NCBI GenBank assembly: GCA_030144725.1
Contig: JASKMD010000029.1
Span: 3,721,464 to 3,785,463 of the forward strand
Direction of reading: 5' to 3'
Source of the DNA: Haematococcus lacustris
Lineage: Eukaryota > Chlorophyta > Chlorophyceae > Chlamydomonadales > Haematococcaceae
DNA length: 64,000 nucleotides
The notes beneath the pieces are model-generated. The model was not told where the DNA came from. It saw only the letters and a program-made list of their open reading frames with translations, and did not search any database. A program made the position numbers and the translations under genes. Positions within the stretch are counted from its first letter, which is position 1, and each line of letters starts with the position of its first letter. Shown here in pieces: positions 1 to 22,735 of the stretch.

Positions 1-1227
1 GCTGCTGGAGTGATGGCTGCTGCACCTGCTGCTTGGCGGCCTCAGCCTGCGCTGCCAGGTGCTGGGGGTCGCTGTGTTCTGCAGGGCGGGTAGGAGAGGC
101 TCAGTTGTGGGCCTGGAGAGGAGCAAGGGCGGGCAGGTCCGGCACTTGAGAAAGGCGAGGGGCGGGGGCCAGGTCGGGCACACTGCTGATGCTTATGCCG
201 CTGTTGTCTCCAGCTTGCTGTACTCTGCACCTCCAGCTCGCTGAAACTCTATAGATTATTCTTTGCTTACATGGAAGCTGGTGGGAAGTTGCCTAGATCA
301 GGCTGTTGGAGTCGTGGGGAGTAAGGCAAAGGGGGGGGGAGCATCTGAGAAGTATGTGTGCCGCACCTATAGCCCAGTGCAGCAGGTCTTCCATGGAGCC
401 GTGCTCAGGGATGCTGTGCCCAAGGCCTGCTGACTCCGCATCCACTTCCCGCTGCGCTGGTGCACCTACTGCTCTGATGCCCCCGAGTGCATCAAGATGC
501 TGCTGCACCGTGATTGCTGGACTTGCTGCCAGCAACAGGACTAGAAGCGCCAGTCGACCCAACATCTCACAAACCAGGATGCAATTGATCGCAAAGGTGG
601 GCCGCTGCTTCGTGTCGATGCGCTGCACGTGTTTCCTTTGGTCATACCTTTGGCTGGGTAACATTTGGCGACGAGGAGCTGTCGATTTGCGGTGCAGGTA
701 CAGCCCTGCCGCGATGGACAGGCTGTTGAGCCGGCGCTTCATCGGGAGCCCAGATGCCTTCAAGATGGTGCTGGAGTACGGCACAGCGCCCTACATCGCA
801 CTGGAACTCGCCTGGACCAGGCGCGCGACACTCCTAGTGCAGCAATCCGTATGACCGAGACAGCTGTGTGCGATCTGTGTGAACCCTGCTCGCCCTAGTC
901 CAGCATAGTGCAGGGCAGCCACCCTTCAACGCGAGGCAGAGGGCGCTGGCCCTTAGCCCCCCAACCTGCCACCAATTGTCCATTGCACTCGCTGCAGCAT
1001 GGTGGCCAGCAGCGCTTGTTCAGCTGCTGGTGGCCACCATGCGTCAATCCCTGTGTCTCATGCACCCCATGCGGCACCTGGATCTGTGTCCATGCATGTG
1101 TACCTCAACCTGCCGCTCTCCTTAGCCACTCCCTAAGGACTCTCCTTAGCCACTCCCTTAGCCACTTCCTCCCATACAGGCCGGGTGCAGGCCAGGTGTG
1201 ACCTGCGCAGCGCACATGTGACCGCAG
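1..1227. other. Region upstream of the first recognised phospholipase exon; no gene recognised
   Basis: Several short open frames on both strands overlap here, for example a 182-codon frame at 306-854 on the plus strand. None resembles a family I know. An in-frame TGA at 1199-1201 precedes the first recognisable phospholipase exon, so one or more 5' exons, the start codon and the promoter must lie here or further left. Confidence 0.35.
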
Positions 1228-14248
<13,021 letters not shown>

Positions 14249-14903
14249 GGGGCATGGCCGCTGACTGCTGTGACCGGCAGCTGGCGTGAAAGAACATCGC
14301 CAGGCAAATGTGGGGAAAAGAGCACCAGGGGTATGAGCCGCGACTACAATATAACGGTCGAACGGTTGAACGGTTGAACAGTTGAGGAGTGGCAGCGTGT
14401 AGACTACCTCTCCCTAGAAGGACAGCTTGCATGTGAGCAAGCCCTGCCTGTGCAGCGGGTGCCAAACGTGCCGCAGGGTTTGTAGTAATGTATGACAGTC
14501 AGTTAGGCTGACACTTGTCTACGAGGTCGGCTGCTTGGCTAGGGCAGGGGCTGGGGTAGAGTGCTGGGCTAGGGACTTGACTGAGAGCTGTGGTCCATGA
14601 GCTTGGTCCATGAGCGCATGAGCTGGTATGAGCGCACCGATTTATATATATTGTGTAAATAGTCCGACTCGCCCAGCAGTGAACCTGCCTGGCGCTGAGC
14701 CGCCTAGTCACCACCCCAGCTGTCAGGGAGCGGCTCCCCTGGTGCTGGTGGCGGGGATGGTGGCTAGGCCTGTTCCACAGTCTTCATGCGTCAGGTTGTC
14801 TCGTCAAGTAAAGCCGTGCGTCGCTGTAATCATAGCCGAGAGGCCGGGTGACTGGGGTCTCGCATGCGGGAGGTGCAGCTGTGATAGGATCAACGACCAA
14901 AAC
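14249..14903. other. 3' flank of the phospholipase gene and start of a dispersed repeat; no gene seen
   Basis: Contains a short GAACGGTT repeat near 14355. From about 14865 it holds the left half of a dispersed repeat that is interrupted by the hAT element starting at 14904. Confidence 0.5.
14654..14658 (+). terminator. Candidate polyadenylation signal TGTAA
   Basis: This is the first TGTAA I found after the phospholipase stop at 14248, about 400 bases downstream. TGTAA is the usual chlorophycean poly(A) signal. Assignment to this gene is by position only. Confidence 0.35.
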
Positions 14904-16083
14904 CAGGCATGTGAAAATTGCAGTATTTCATGAAATCTTGCACTGAAATCTTTCACGTGCAAGAAATGAAACTTTCACTGCAACAAATGAAATCCCGGTA
15001 GCCCCCAGCACCCGGCAACACGAGTAGAGCCCGATGGCTGAGGCTGTTGCGACGACTAGTGGCCTTCAGCAGAACGCTCATGTTCACTGGCCCTTCGCTG
15101 GCGGTTTCTGGGTTTCCCTCTACAGCCTACTCGCACACAGCCGCAGGCACAGCCGCAGGCATTACAGCAGGTGCAGCCACAGGTGCAGCCACAAGCAGCC
15201 CGCGCAGCAGTTGGATCAGAGCGCAATCGAGGACTGTAGCAGAGGGTCGCGGGATATGCCTCTATTGCGGCGAGGACAGGTTCCTCAACAACATCACGCG
15301 CATTAAGGAGTCACTTGCTAAAGTGCATGAAAAGCCCAGGAGATGCTTTGAGGTCACTGCAGCCATCGCCCTTTAGCTATTAGGCCTTATTAATCAGCTT
15401 GTTGAGCCTGAGCTGGATGATGTATGCTTGCAGTTGGAGACAACTGGTGTATGCTGGTGTAGCATGGCTTGGTGATTGCAAGCAAGGCGGCAGCGGTGTA
15501 GAGCAACAGCCTTCTACCACCATTACCTTCCAAGCCATCAACAACAGCAAGTCTTTCCCCGCCTCCTTCCTTACACAACCCTCCCCATGACATGTTGATT
15601 GCTTCCAGGTGTAACATGACACGTGATTTGAGGTAGCACGTGTGTGGCAGGTGTGGTTACAGGCAAGGCGGCAGCGGCGTAGAGCAGCCGGCATCAAGGA
15701 GCCAGCAATGAGAATGCAAGGCATAACATGGAGCAAAACTGTAAGTATTGGGCAGTAGTAAGTGTAAGTATTGGGCAGTAGTAAGTAACTCACCAGCTTA
15801 GTATGCATGGTTTGGAGCTGTGGTATCCTTGTTAACCTTTGGTTTTGGATGTCATTGATGACCTTTGGTTTTGGTGGATGTGGTGCACCAAACCGTGTCC
15901 TGATTGTTACATTGGGTTGGCAGATGTTAAAGAGGGTTGTGTGCAAAGTTTCAGGTCAAAACTCCCACGGCAACCACGCGTTTTCATCCCGTTTCATGTC
16001 TTTCATTCTTTTCATGAAATTTCACAAATTTCATGATGAAATGATGAATGAAAGAAATGAAAGAACGCAAAGTCACAACCCTG
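14904..16083. mobile_element. hAT-superfamily element, 1180 bp, with 8-bp target duplication
   Basis: Left end CAGGCATGTG and right end CACAACCCTG are imperfect inverted termini. They fit the hAT YARNG rule and are flanked on both sides by ACCAAAAC (14896-14903 and 16084-16091), an 8-bp target site duplication as expected for hAT. Subterminal zones are full of short GAAAT/ATTTC and TTTCAT motifs in both orientations. It carries only a BED-finger relic (next entry), so it is non-autonomous. A paralogous uninterrupted copy of the insertion site lies at about 16208-16270. Confidence 0.9.
15047..15376 (+). pseudogene. Short frame with a degenerate BED-type zinc finger (transposase N-terminus relic)
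   Basis: A 109-codon frame lies inside the hAT element. The C-terminal part reads CLYCG, then NNITRIKESLAKVHEK. This is the CxxC … RxKxHLA pattern of BED fingers found at the N-terminus of hAT transposases, except that the His expected after RIKE is Ser. The rest is low-complexity Ala/Thr/Gly. I take it as the leftover first domain of the transposase, probably not functional. Support is motif-level only. Confidence 0.45.
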
Positions 16084-16140
16084 ACCAAAACCCTTGCAAA
16101 AGAACGGCTCCATGTGCAGTACCATTTCAAATGCGGCATG

Positions 16141-16180
16141 ATGGAGTACCGATTGCCGATACCGTACTGTACACCGCTAG
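16141..16180 (+). repeat. 40-bp direct repeat, copy 1
   Basis: Identical over 40 bases to 16566-16605. The sequence just before both copies also shares CCATTTCAAATG, so they belong to a longer diverged dispersed repeat with a spacing of 425 bp. Confidence 0.85.
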
Positions 16181-16207
16181 GCTAATCTGGCTTGATGGCC
16201 GAGAGGG

Positions 16208-16270
16208 AGGGAGGTGCAGCTGTGAAAGGATAAACGACCAAGACCTTGCGAAAACGGGCTCCATGTTGTG
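16208..16270 (+). repeat. Uninterrupted paralogue of the hAT insertion site
   Basis: GGTGCAGCTGTGAAAGGAT … CGACCAAGACCTTGCG … GGCTCCATGT matches the sequence left of 14903 joined to that right of 16092. It therefore acts as a paralogous empty site for the 14904-16083 hAT insertion. Confidence 0.75.
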
Positions 16271-16565
16271 CAAGAGGTCACCCCCGCCATTGGCTGCACC
16301 CCTGATAAAGTCCGACCGGTCTTTAAGAGTTTTACAGCGATTTTTGTGCAGGGCGGTGCAGCTCATCAAAGCGAAGCTAGCGGGCTGCTCGGGCTGATGT
16401 GCACCTGTGCCGGGGCGGGCGGGGGGTACTGAGAGATTAGGTCGCGTTGTGTTGGGAATAGCCTACTGAGTGGGGCTGTGATCAGAGAACAGCTATCGCG
16501 CTGAGCGCCCCAGCTTTTCAAATGTTTGAATTTTCTTGACCATTTCAAATGTTGGGGGCGCCTGA

Positions 16566-16605
16566 ATGGAGTACCGATTGCCGATACCGTACTGTACACC
16601 GCTAG
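16566..16605 (+). repeat. 40-bp direct repeat, copy 2
   Basis: Perfect match to 16141-16180; see that entry. Confidence 0.85.
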
Positions 16606-16704
16606 CCTGACTTGGCCTGATGTCAACGTGGACAAGCAGCCAAAGCCTGGACGGTGTAATAAATCTCCTCAACCTCGATGCTCGGTGGTGTGGGAGGTTC
16701 GTAT

Positions 16705-17413
16705 GGTAAGCTGCCCCTGCCCCTGCCCCTGCCCCTGCCCTGCCCCTGCCCCTGCCCCTGCCCCTGCCCCTGCCCCTGCCCCTGCCCCTGCCCTGCCCCT
16801 GCCCCTGCCCCTGCCCCTGCCCCTGCCCCTGCCCTGCCCCTGCCCCTGCCCCTGCCCCCTGCCCCTGCCCCTGCCCCTGCCCCTGCCCCTGCCCCTGCCC
16901 CTGCCCCTGCCCCTGCCCCTGCCCCTGCCCCTGCCCCTGCCCCTGCCCCTGCCCCTGCCCCTGCCCCTGCCCCTGCCCCTGCCCCTGCCCCTGCCCCTGC
17001 CCTGCCCCTGCCCCTGCCCCTGCCCCTGCCCCTGCCCCTGCCCCTGCCCCTGCCCCTGCCCCTGCCCCTGCCCCCTGCCCCTGCCCCTGCCCCTGCCCCT
17101 GCCCCCTGCCCCTGCCCCTGCCCCTGCCCCTGCCCCTGCCCCTGCCCCTGCCCCTGCCCCTGCCCCTGCCCCTGCCCCTGCCCCTGCCCCTGCCCCTGCC
17201 CCTGCCCCTGCCCTGCCCCTGCCCCTGCCCCTGCCCCTGCCCCTGCCCCTGCCCCTGCCCCTGCCCCTGCCCCTGCCCCTGCCCCTGCCCCTGCCCCTGC
17301 CCCTGCCCCTGCCCCTGCCCCTGCCCCTGCCCCTGCCCCTGCCCCTGCCCCTGCCCCTGCCCCTGCCCCTGCCCCTGCCCCTGCCCCTGCCCCTGCCCCT
17401 GCCCCTGCCCCTG
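16705..17413 (+). repeat. (CCCCTG)n hexanucleotide array, about 710 bp
   Basis: About 118 units, with occasional CCCTG and CCCCCTG variants that shift the frame. All reading frames are free of stops, which produces artefactual poly Pro-Ala, Pro-Leu or Gly-Gln open frames on both strands. Confidence 0.96.
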
Positions 17414-17475
17414 ATGCATACTCGATGTCGGGGTCGCCGCCAACCCCTCCCTCAACCGTAGGCCCTGGTCCCGCC

Positions 17476-17930
17476 CAGTGATGGGTAATACGTGTATCGA
17501 TACAGGAAATACAAGAAAATACAAGAAAAACGTGTATTTTTTGTATCGATACAATACAGCGATGCAGAGGCAACATGTCACGCGGGAATCGAGCAGCTAG
17601 GAGCAGCGCAGCCAGTCCCGCAGCCTGTCCTTGATGTCTGGGCAGGACGGCGACGTCGGAAAGTCAGGGCCTCCCAACTCTGATGTTCAAGATTGCATGT
17701 AAAACCGGCACATGCGGTCGACTGCTCCGGGAGCAGGCCGATGGCTTTAGCCCCGCGCGGCATGGCTTTAGCGCTGACTCTAGTCGTGGCAGCAACCAGC
17801 AGCTGCTGCGAAGGCACCCACGCAACTCGCCGGCCGGCACTTGTATTTTTTAATACGATACGTGTATTCTTGTACTATACAAAAAAAACGTATCGGTATC
17901 GATACACGTATCTTGTATTACCCATCACTG
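17476..17930. mobile_element. hAT-type MITE, 455 bp, perfect 8-bp target duplication
   Basis: Termini CAGTGATGGGTAATAC (left) and its exact inverse (right) are flanked by GTCCCGCC at 17468-17475 and 17931-17938. Just inside, both arms carry inverted copies of TGTATCGATACA/CGTGTATC-type motifs, forming extended imperfect inverted repeats. The interior has no convincing coding sequence. The 8-bp duplication and CAGTG terminus (YARNG) place it in hAT. It ends 262 bp before the plastocyanin copy 1 start codon. Confidence 0.93.
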
Positions 17931-18087
17931 GTCCCGCCCCACACCTGTGGCGGGAGCACGCAACGCGTTGGCACAGTGATAGCTGCAACATGCAATCTCT
18001 ATCCTCTTAGTAAGATAGTACAAGCCTGGGGCATGTTGCTTATCGACAATCAAATGTAGTTTGCACCACGATAACAAACATAAATTT

Positions 18088-18191
18088 GGAGTGACCGGAA
18101 ATCTGAACATGGATTGGGCGCCAAGCTAGTGGGCTTCAGACACCAGGCCATTTACTAAACATCCCCAGCTCTACCCCTCCCAAGCCCAGAG
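18088..18191 (+). promoter_or_regulatory. Shared 5' flank of the duplicated plastocyanin gene
   Basis: The first 36 bases (GGAGTGACCGG … GGGCGCCAA) match the region before copy 2 almost exactly. The next 60 or so bases up to the ATG are clearly related but diverged with small indels. It presumably holds the 5' UTR and possibly core promoter. No classic TATA box was identified. Confidence 0.5.
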
Positions 18192-18911
18192 ATGCAGACC
18201 ATCCGCGCCAGCCGTGCAGTGTCCGTAAATGTGCGCGCCAGCGCCAAGCCCACTGTTTCCAAGCCCATGGCCAAGCTGGCGCAGCTGGCTGGAGTGGCCG
18301 TCAGCTCCCTGGCCCTGACCCTGGCTGCCCATGCTGACGCGAATGTCAAGCTGGGCTCATCCACTGGTGCTCTGGTGTTCGAGCCCGAGACTGTCACCAT
18401 CAGCGCTGGCGAGAGCGTCACCTTTGTGAACAACGCTGGCTACCCCCACAACATCGTGTTCGACGAGGATGCCGTGCCTGTAAGCGACGCCCCGGCTGTG
18501 TTTGCCTGCACCGTTATGCTCGGTTTTCGCTGAACCGCTTGCTGCCTGGCGTACGATGTGCAGGCTGGTGTCAGCGTGGATGCTATCTCCCGGGAGGACT
18601 ACATGAACGCCCCTGGCGAGACCTACACCGTGAAGCTGGACACAGCTGGCGAGTACGGCTTCTACTGCGAGCCCCACCAGGGTGCGTTGCTGTGTGGTCC
18701 AGATTTCGAGCTGCATGCGAGAAGCCCAGTCAGCACCTGCTATCTGACAGCCAAAGCTTGTAGCACAGCCTCCAGCCTGCTCGCCCTGCCTGTATGCTGT
18801 ACACAGCCTGCTCCTACATACCCCTCATATGCGCCTGCCTTCAGTTGCCTGCCTGCCTGCCTCCATGTGCATGTAGGTGCTGGCATGGTGGGCAAGATCA
18901 TCGTCAAGTAG
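18192..18911 (+). CDS. PETE: Plastocyanin precursor, copy 1 (three exons)
   Basis: Small blue-copper protein of the thylakoid lumen that carries electrons from cytochrome b6f to photosystem I. Exons 18192-18479, 18564-18681 and 18877-18911 give 146 residues. Introns of 84 and 195 bp have GT-AG ends. Residues 1-48 form a bipartite transit peptide: a basic Ser/Arg/Ala-rich stromal part, a hydrophobic stretch, then AHA before Asp49. The mature protein is 98 residues, the usual algal length. Copper ligands are His86, Cys131, His134 and Met139 (in YCEPHQGAGM). Residue 84, next to the first ligand, is Tyr where algal plastocyanins I know have Phe. A near-identical copy lies at 37042-37761. Homology between the copies starts sharply at 18088 and ends near 18939. 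Confidence 0.97.
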
Positions 18912-18998
18912 ATTAGCGTGGTGTTGAGCAGGTCGTGATCTGGGCTTGGGTAGGCTGTGTGATACTGAATCATGTCAGTGCAAGCATTGTGGAGACAC

Positions 18999-19003
18999 TG
19001 TAA
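18999..19003 (+). terminator. TGTAA polyadenylation signal candidate for plastocyanin copy 1
   Basis: TGTAA lies 88 bases after the stop codon, a typical distance for chlorophycean genes. It is outside the block shared with copy 2. Confidence 0.6.
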
Positions 19004-19567
19004 TCTGTGTCTCCACTGATTGTGGTGCTGACTAGGCCACGGACGTGTTAGCAGCACATATGAATGCCTGATATGCAGGTTAACCAAGAGGCCAGCCTCT
19101 GTAAAGCATATTAAATGATGCGCCAGCACATGAAACCGCCAACTGTTTGGCACTGCTAGATGGTTTGTGGCTGAGTGAAATACGACTGCTAACTCCTGTT
19201 CTGTTTTCCGACTCCTAGCCAGACTTATTGTGCCTTTCTTCACTGCGAGACGTGTCCCTAACAGAAAACCTACCCCTGGTAATCAAAACGATGCCGCCTC
19301 TCACCCCCCATGGTTTCTATTTCTGTCTCGCACATCCCTGGATGGAAGACTCTGTTAGCTATGCGATGCAACTTGTAATATTAAGTGTTATCGAATAGTA
19401 GAGTATTGCGGCTCAAACCTTCACATTGAAATCCATGCATTGTTTGCTCATACGGGCCTCGTCGCGAGACACTGCTGCGACCGACGTAGTCCAGGAGCAC
19501 CTGCGAACAGTGAGGCATAGTCGCCGTAGTCAAAACGATTCATGGCATGCCAAACCGATGTAACAAC
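19004..19567. other. Intergenic sequence downstream of plastocyanin copy 1; no gene seen
   Basis: Mixed-composition DNA without a supported open frame. It ends in GTAACAAC (19560-19567), the base octet in front of a hAT-like terminus. Confidence 0.5.
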
Positions 19568-19650
19568 CAGGGCTGTGACTATACGGGGTAGGTTACTGAT
19601 ATCCGGGTGGTAACCCGTCAGTAAGTATGTCCGTAAGCGATACGGGGTAA
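19568..19650. mobile_element. Isolated hAT-like left terminus
   Basis: Starts CAGGGCTGTG, followed by repeated ATACGGGGTA and CCGTAAG motifs. The inverse complement of the sequence ending at 33393 starts the same way (CAGGGCTGTGCGATACGGGG), so both are ends of one hAT family. The foldback element E1 begins immediately inside, at 19651-19659. Confidence 0.6.
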
Positions 19651-20078
19651 GTCCGGACCAGTTAAGTCCTCCCGGGTCACACACATCCCTCCCAGGGACA
19701 TCTGAGCAGCACCTGAGAGGGATACCTCCTCCAAACGGCTTCCCTTGCGCCGTGTAGCCTAGCTGACTATCGCGCAAGTCATCAGCGTCGAAGGCGTTGC
19801 TGTTGGTGCCAAAAAGGCTGGTCAGCCTGCTTCGCGGCTCGCAACCTGTACCCACATCAGCCACAGGTAAGGCAAGCATTGTGGTGCAAGCTAAGCAACA
19901 TCAGTCGATGGCATCGCAGCCTAGCAGCAGCGGTTGCAGCGGTTATGGGTGGCTTGCACGCTGTCTGGGCTGGTCTAATCCGTGCTCAGGTCAGGACCGT
20001 GCTCAGGGTAGGCCCGTTGTTGGCGTTGCACCAGTCCGCCCCGGATTCGATAATCCAGCTCTCAGGACAGGCCGATAA

Positions 20079-20372
20079 TGTCGTGACCAGTCTCCACCAC
20101 GCGCGAGCACCACAACGCAGCGTGCTACAAAGCAGAAGTCAAACGAGCACCAGCCAGAGCAGGAACAGGAGGAGCTACGGGAACAGCAGGAGGAGCAACA
20201 ACAAACGCGACAGCATGAGCGCCAGCAGAGGCAAGGGAGTAGTGTTTGGGGAGGCAAGAACAACAACATGAATGTGCAGGTGGCGATGGCTGGCAACAGC
20301 AACATTGGCGAGAAGCGCCTGGAGGAGCCGAAGAAAGAATGCATAGCTTCGTCCAAACGGGTCAGCAAGTAG
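20079..20372 (+). pseudogene. Glu/Gln-rich coiled-coil-like coding relic in the E1 left arm
   Basis: An open frame without an initiator Met follows a TAA at 20076-20078 and runs 97 codons to a TAG at 20370-20372. It begins SPPRAS, becomes very rich in Glu, Gln and Arg (EQEQEELREQQEE), then continues NNNMNVQVAMAGNSNIGEKR and ends SSKRVSK. The charge pattern and ordered end look like the C-terminal exon of a real protein rather than noise. The same sequence occurs inverted in the right arm and, with stops or shifts, twice in element E2. No family is recognised. Confidence 0.45.
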
Positions 20373-20570
20373 CAGGTGCTGCTTCACCCACCGGCGCACA
20401 GCCTCTGGGTCAGCAAGCAGCAGGTGTTGACGCACCCATCGGCACGCAGCCTCTGGGTCAGCAAGCAGCAGTTGCTGGTGCAACCACCGGCACGCAACGC
20501 CTGGGACCATGGGCAGCAGCTGCAGGGGCAGCCACCGGCACACAGCCTCTGGGTTAGCAAGCAGCAGATA
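20367..20570 (+). repeat. 48-bp tandem repeats, E1 left arm
   Basis: About four units built around CTCTGGGTCAGCAAGCAGCA and CACCCACCGGCACGCAGC. The same 48-bp unit occurs in the other three arms at about 23945-24110, 25188-25387 and 28680-28850. Confidence 0.88.
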
Positions 20571-20639
20571 TAGGGAAGGCATAGGGAAGGTGCAACAACA
20601 GGTTCACTTAGGGTAGAGGGTGCAGCAGGGTGAGTGCCC

Positions 20640-21240
20640 CCTCCCTGCCCAGCCCTGCCCCACCCCCTCCCAGCCCTGCCCCACCCCCTCCCAGCCCTGC
20701 CCCACCCCATCCCAGCCCTGCCCCACCCCCTCCCAGCCCTACCCCACCCCATCCCAGCCATGCCCCACCCCCTCCCAGCCTTTCCCCACCCCCTCCCGGC
20801 CTTGCCCCCACCCCCTCCATCCCATCCCACCCCCTCTCATCCCAGCCCCTCCCATCCCCACCCCCATCCCTCCCATCCCCACCGCCATCCCTCCATCCCT
20901 CCCTCCCATCCCCACCCCCATCCCTCCATCCCTCCCCCATCCCCATCCCTCCATCCCAGCCCCTCCCATCCCCATCCCATCCCTCCATCCCATCCCTCTA
21001 TCCCCATCCCATCCCTCACATCCCATCCCTCCGTCCCATCCCTCCATCCCATCCCATCCCTCTATCCCATCCCATCCCATCCCTCCACCCCATCCCTCCC
21101 TCCCGCCATCCCATCCCTCCCATCCCCATCCCAGCCCCTCCCTCCCATCCCCATCCCTCCATCCCATCCCTCCCTCCCTCCATCCCATCCCCACCCCCTC
21201 CCATCCCAGCCCTGCCCCAACCCATCCCAGCCTCGCGTTG
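20640..21240 (+). repeat. GC-rich about 21-bp minisatellite, E1 left arm
   Basis: Units of CCCAGCCCTGCCCCACCCCCT degrade inward into CCCATCCCTCCAT-type units. It is stop-free in all three plus frames, hence the overlapping proline-rich open frames. Inverted equivalents lie at 23480-23880 and 28140-28610, and a same-sense one at 25455-25730. Confidence 0.9.
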
Positions 21241-22027
21241 CCCTGCCCTGCCCTGCCTGTAGGTGTGTGGCAGTGCAGGCTGCAGATAGCCGCAGGCTGC
21301 GGGTGTGTTGCAGTGCATGAGCGGCAGCAGCAGCACCAGGCTAAAGTGCATAAGCCGCAACAGCAGCACCAGGCTAAAGTGCATGCACAAAGCTGACGTG
21401 GCAACCCAACACTGCTGCGACAGGGAAGCTCATTTCAAGGCATAAATCTGGCATGGTCTGCGGTGGCCATGGTAGCTCCTGCCCTGCCCTGCCCTGCCCT
21501 GCCTGTAGGTGTGTGGCAGTGCAGGCTGCAGGTAGCAGCATGCTGCGGGTGTGCTGCAGTGCATGTGTTACAATGCATGAGCAGCAGCAACAACAGGCTG
21601 TAGTGCATAAGCAACAGTGCAAGGACAGCAGCAGCAGCAGCAGGCTGTAGGTGTGTAGCAGTGTAGCTAGCAACAGGCTGCAGGTGTGTTGTAGTGCATG
21701 GGCAGCAGCATCAGCAGGCTGTAGGTGTGCTTCAGTGCATGAGCAGCCGCTGCAGCAACAGGCTGTAATGCATGACCACCAGTGCAAGGACAGCAACATG
21801 TGCGGTGTGTGTCTAGCTGCATGCAAGCTCATTTCAAGGCATAGATCTGGCATGGTCTAAGGTGGTGTTGGTAGCTCCATGCAAATAAAGGCATGCAATT
21901 TGCGGTTGTTCAACCATGCCATTGCTTGCTGTTGCAGCCGCATATGGACAACACATTGGTTGTGTAAGACAATATCCCGGGTGACGGGCAATTGCAACTC
22001 GAATATCAAGGTCCACAATAGTGATGT

Positions 22028-22065
22028 GATAGGTGGCTTACACCGCTTAAGCCGTCAGCCGTTAG
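22028..22065 (-). repeat. 38-bp motif shared with a LINE 3' end
   Basis: The reverse complement matches 40123-40160, the first bases after the stop of the LINE-like frame at 39779-40126. Central part GGCTTAAGCGGTGTAAGCC. Confidence 0.75.
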
Positions 22066-22149
22066 ATGATACAATAGACCTAGCGTCCTTGACCGTGCCA
22101 GTTGCAGCATTGATGTAATACCGCGCGGTGCCATATGGTTGGATTTGGT

Positions 22150-22735
22150 GCGGATCACTGCCAGGCCTGCACTTGCTAAGCATGACCGTGATGCATACAT
22201 GCAAAGGGAGTATGTAGCAGGTGGCTACCAGGTTTGCAGCATTAGCGCATCACCGCGTGGTGGTGTTGTCCATACAAGGGGCATGTGGCGCACCACACCC
22301 TAACATGTGGCTGGATCTGATGAGCCTCCACTATAGGTACCATCCGTAGTCCAGCTAGCTGTGACACATTGGGTGTGGAGCACTGCCAGGCCTGCACTTG
22401 CTAAGCATGGCCGTGATGCATACATGCAAAGGGGGTATGTAGCAGGTGGCTACCAGGTTTGCAACATTAGCGCATCACCGCGTGGTGGTGTTGTCCATAC
22501 AAGGGGCATGTGGCGCACCACACCCTAGCATGTGGCTGGATCTGATGAGCCTCCACTATAGGTACCATCCGTAGTCCAGCTAGCTGTGACACATTGGGTG
22601 TGGATCACTGCCAGGCCTGCACTTGCTAAGCATGGCCGTGATGCATACATGCAAAGGGGGTATGTAGCAGGTGGCTACCACATTTGCAGCATTAGCGCAT
22701 CACCGCATGGTTATGTTGTCCATACAAGGGGCGTG
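22150..22735 (+). repeat. 226-bp tandem repeat in the E1 core
   Basis: About 2.6 units with landmarks GATCACTGCCAGGCCTGC, GCATACATGCAAAGGG, CCGCGTGGTGGTG and CTATAGGTACCATCCG. The landmarks recur at 22154, 22380 and 22606. The same repeat is present in inverse orientation in E2. Confidence 0.9.

Noticed and set aside
16493..17581. Gly-Gln/Gly-Ala/Pro-Leu repeat proteins around the (CCCCTG)n array
   Set aside because: All six frames are open through the hexamer, and the flanking residues match no family.
18357..18716. Minus-strand frames across the plastocyanin genes
   Set aside because: They are antisense shadows of well-supported plastocyanin exons with biased codon use.
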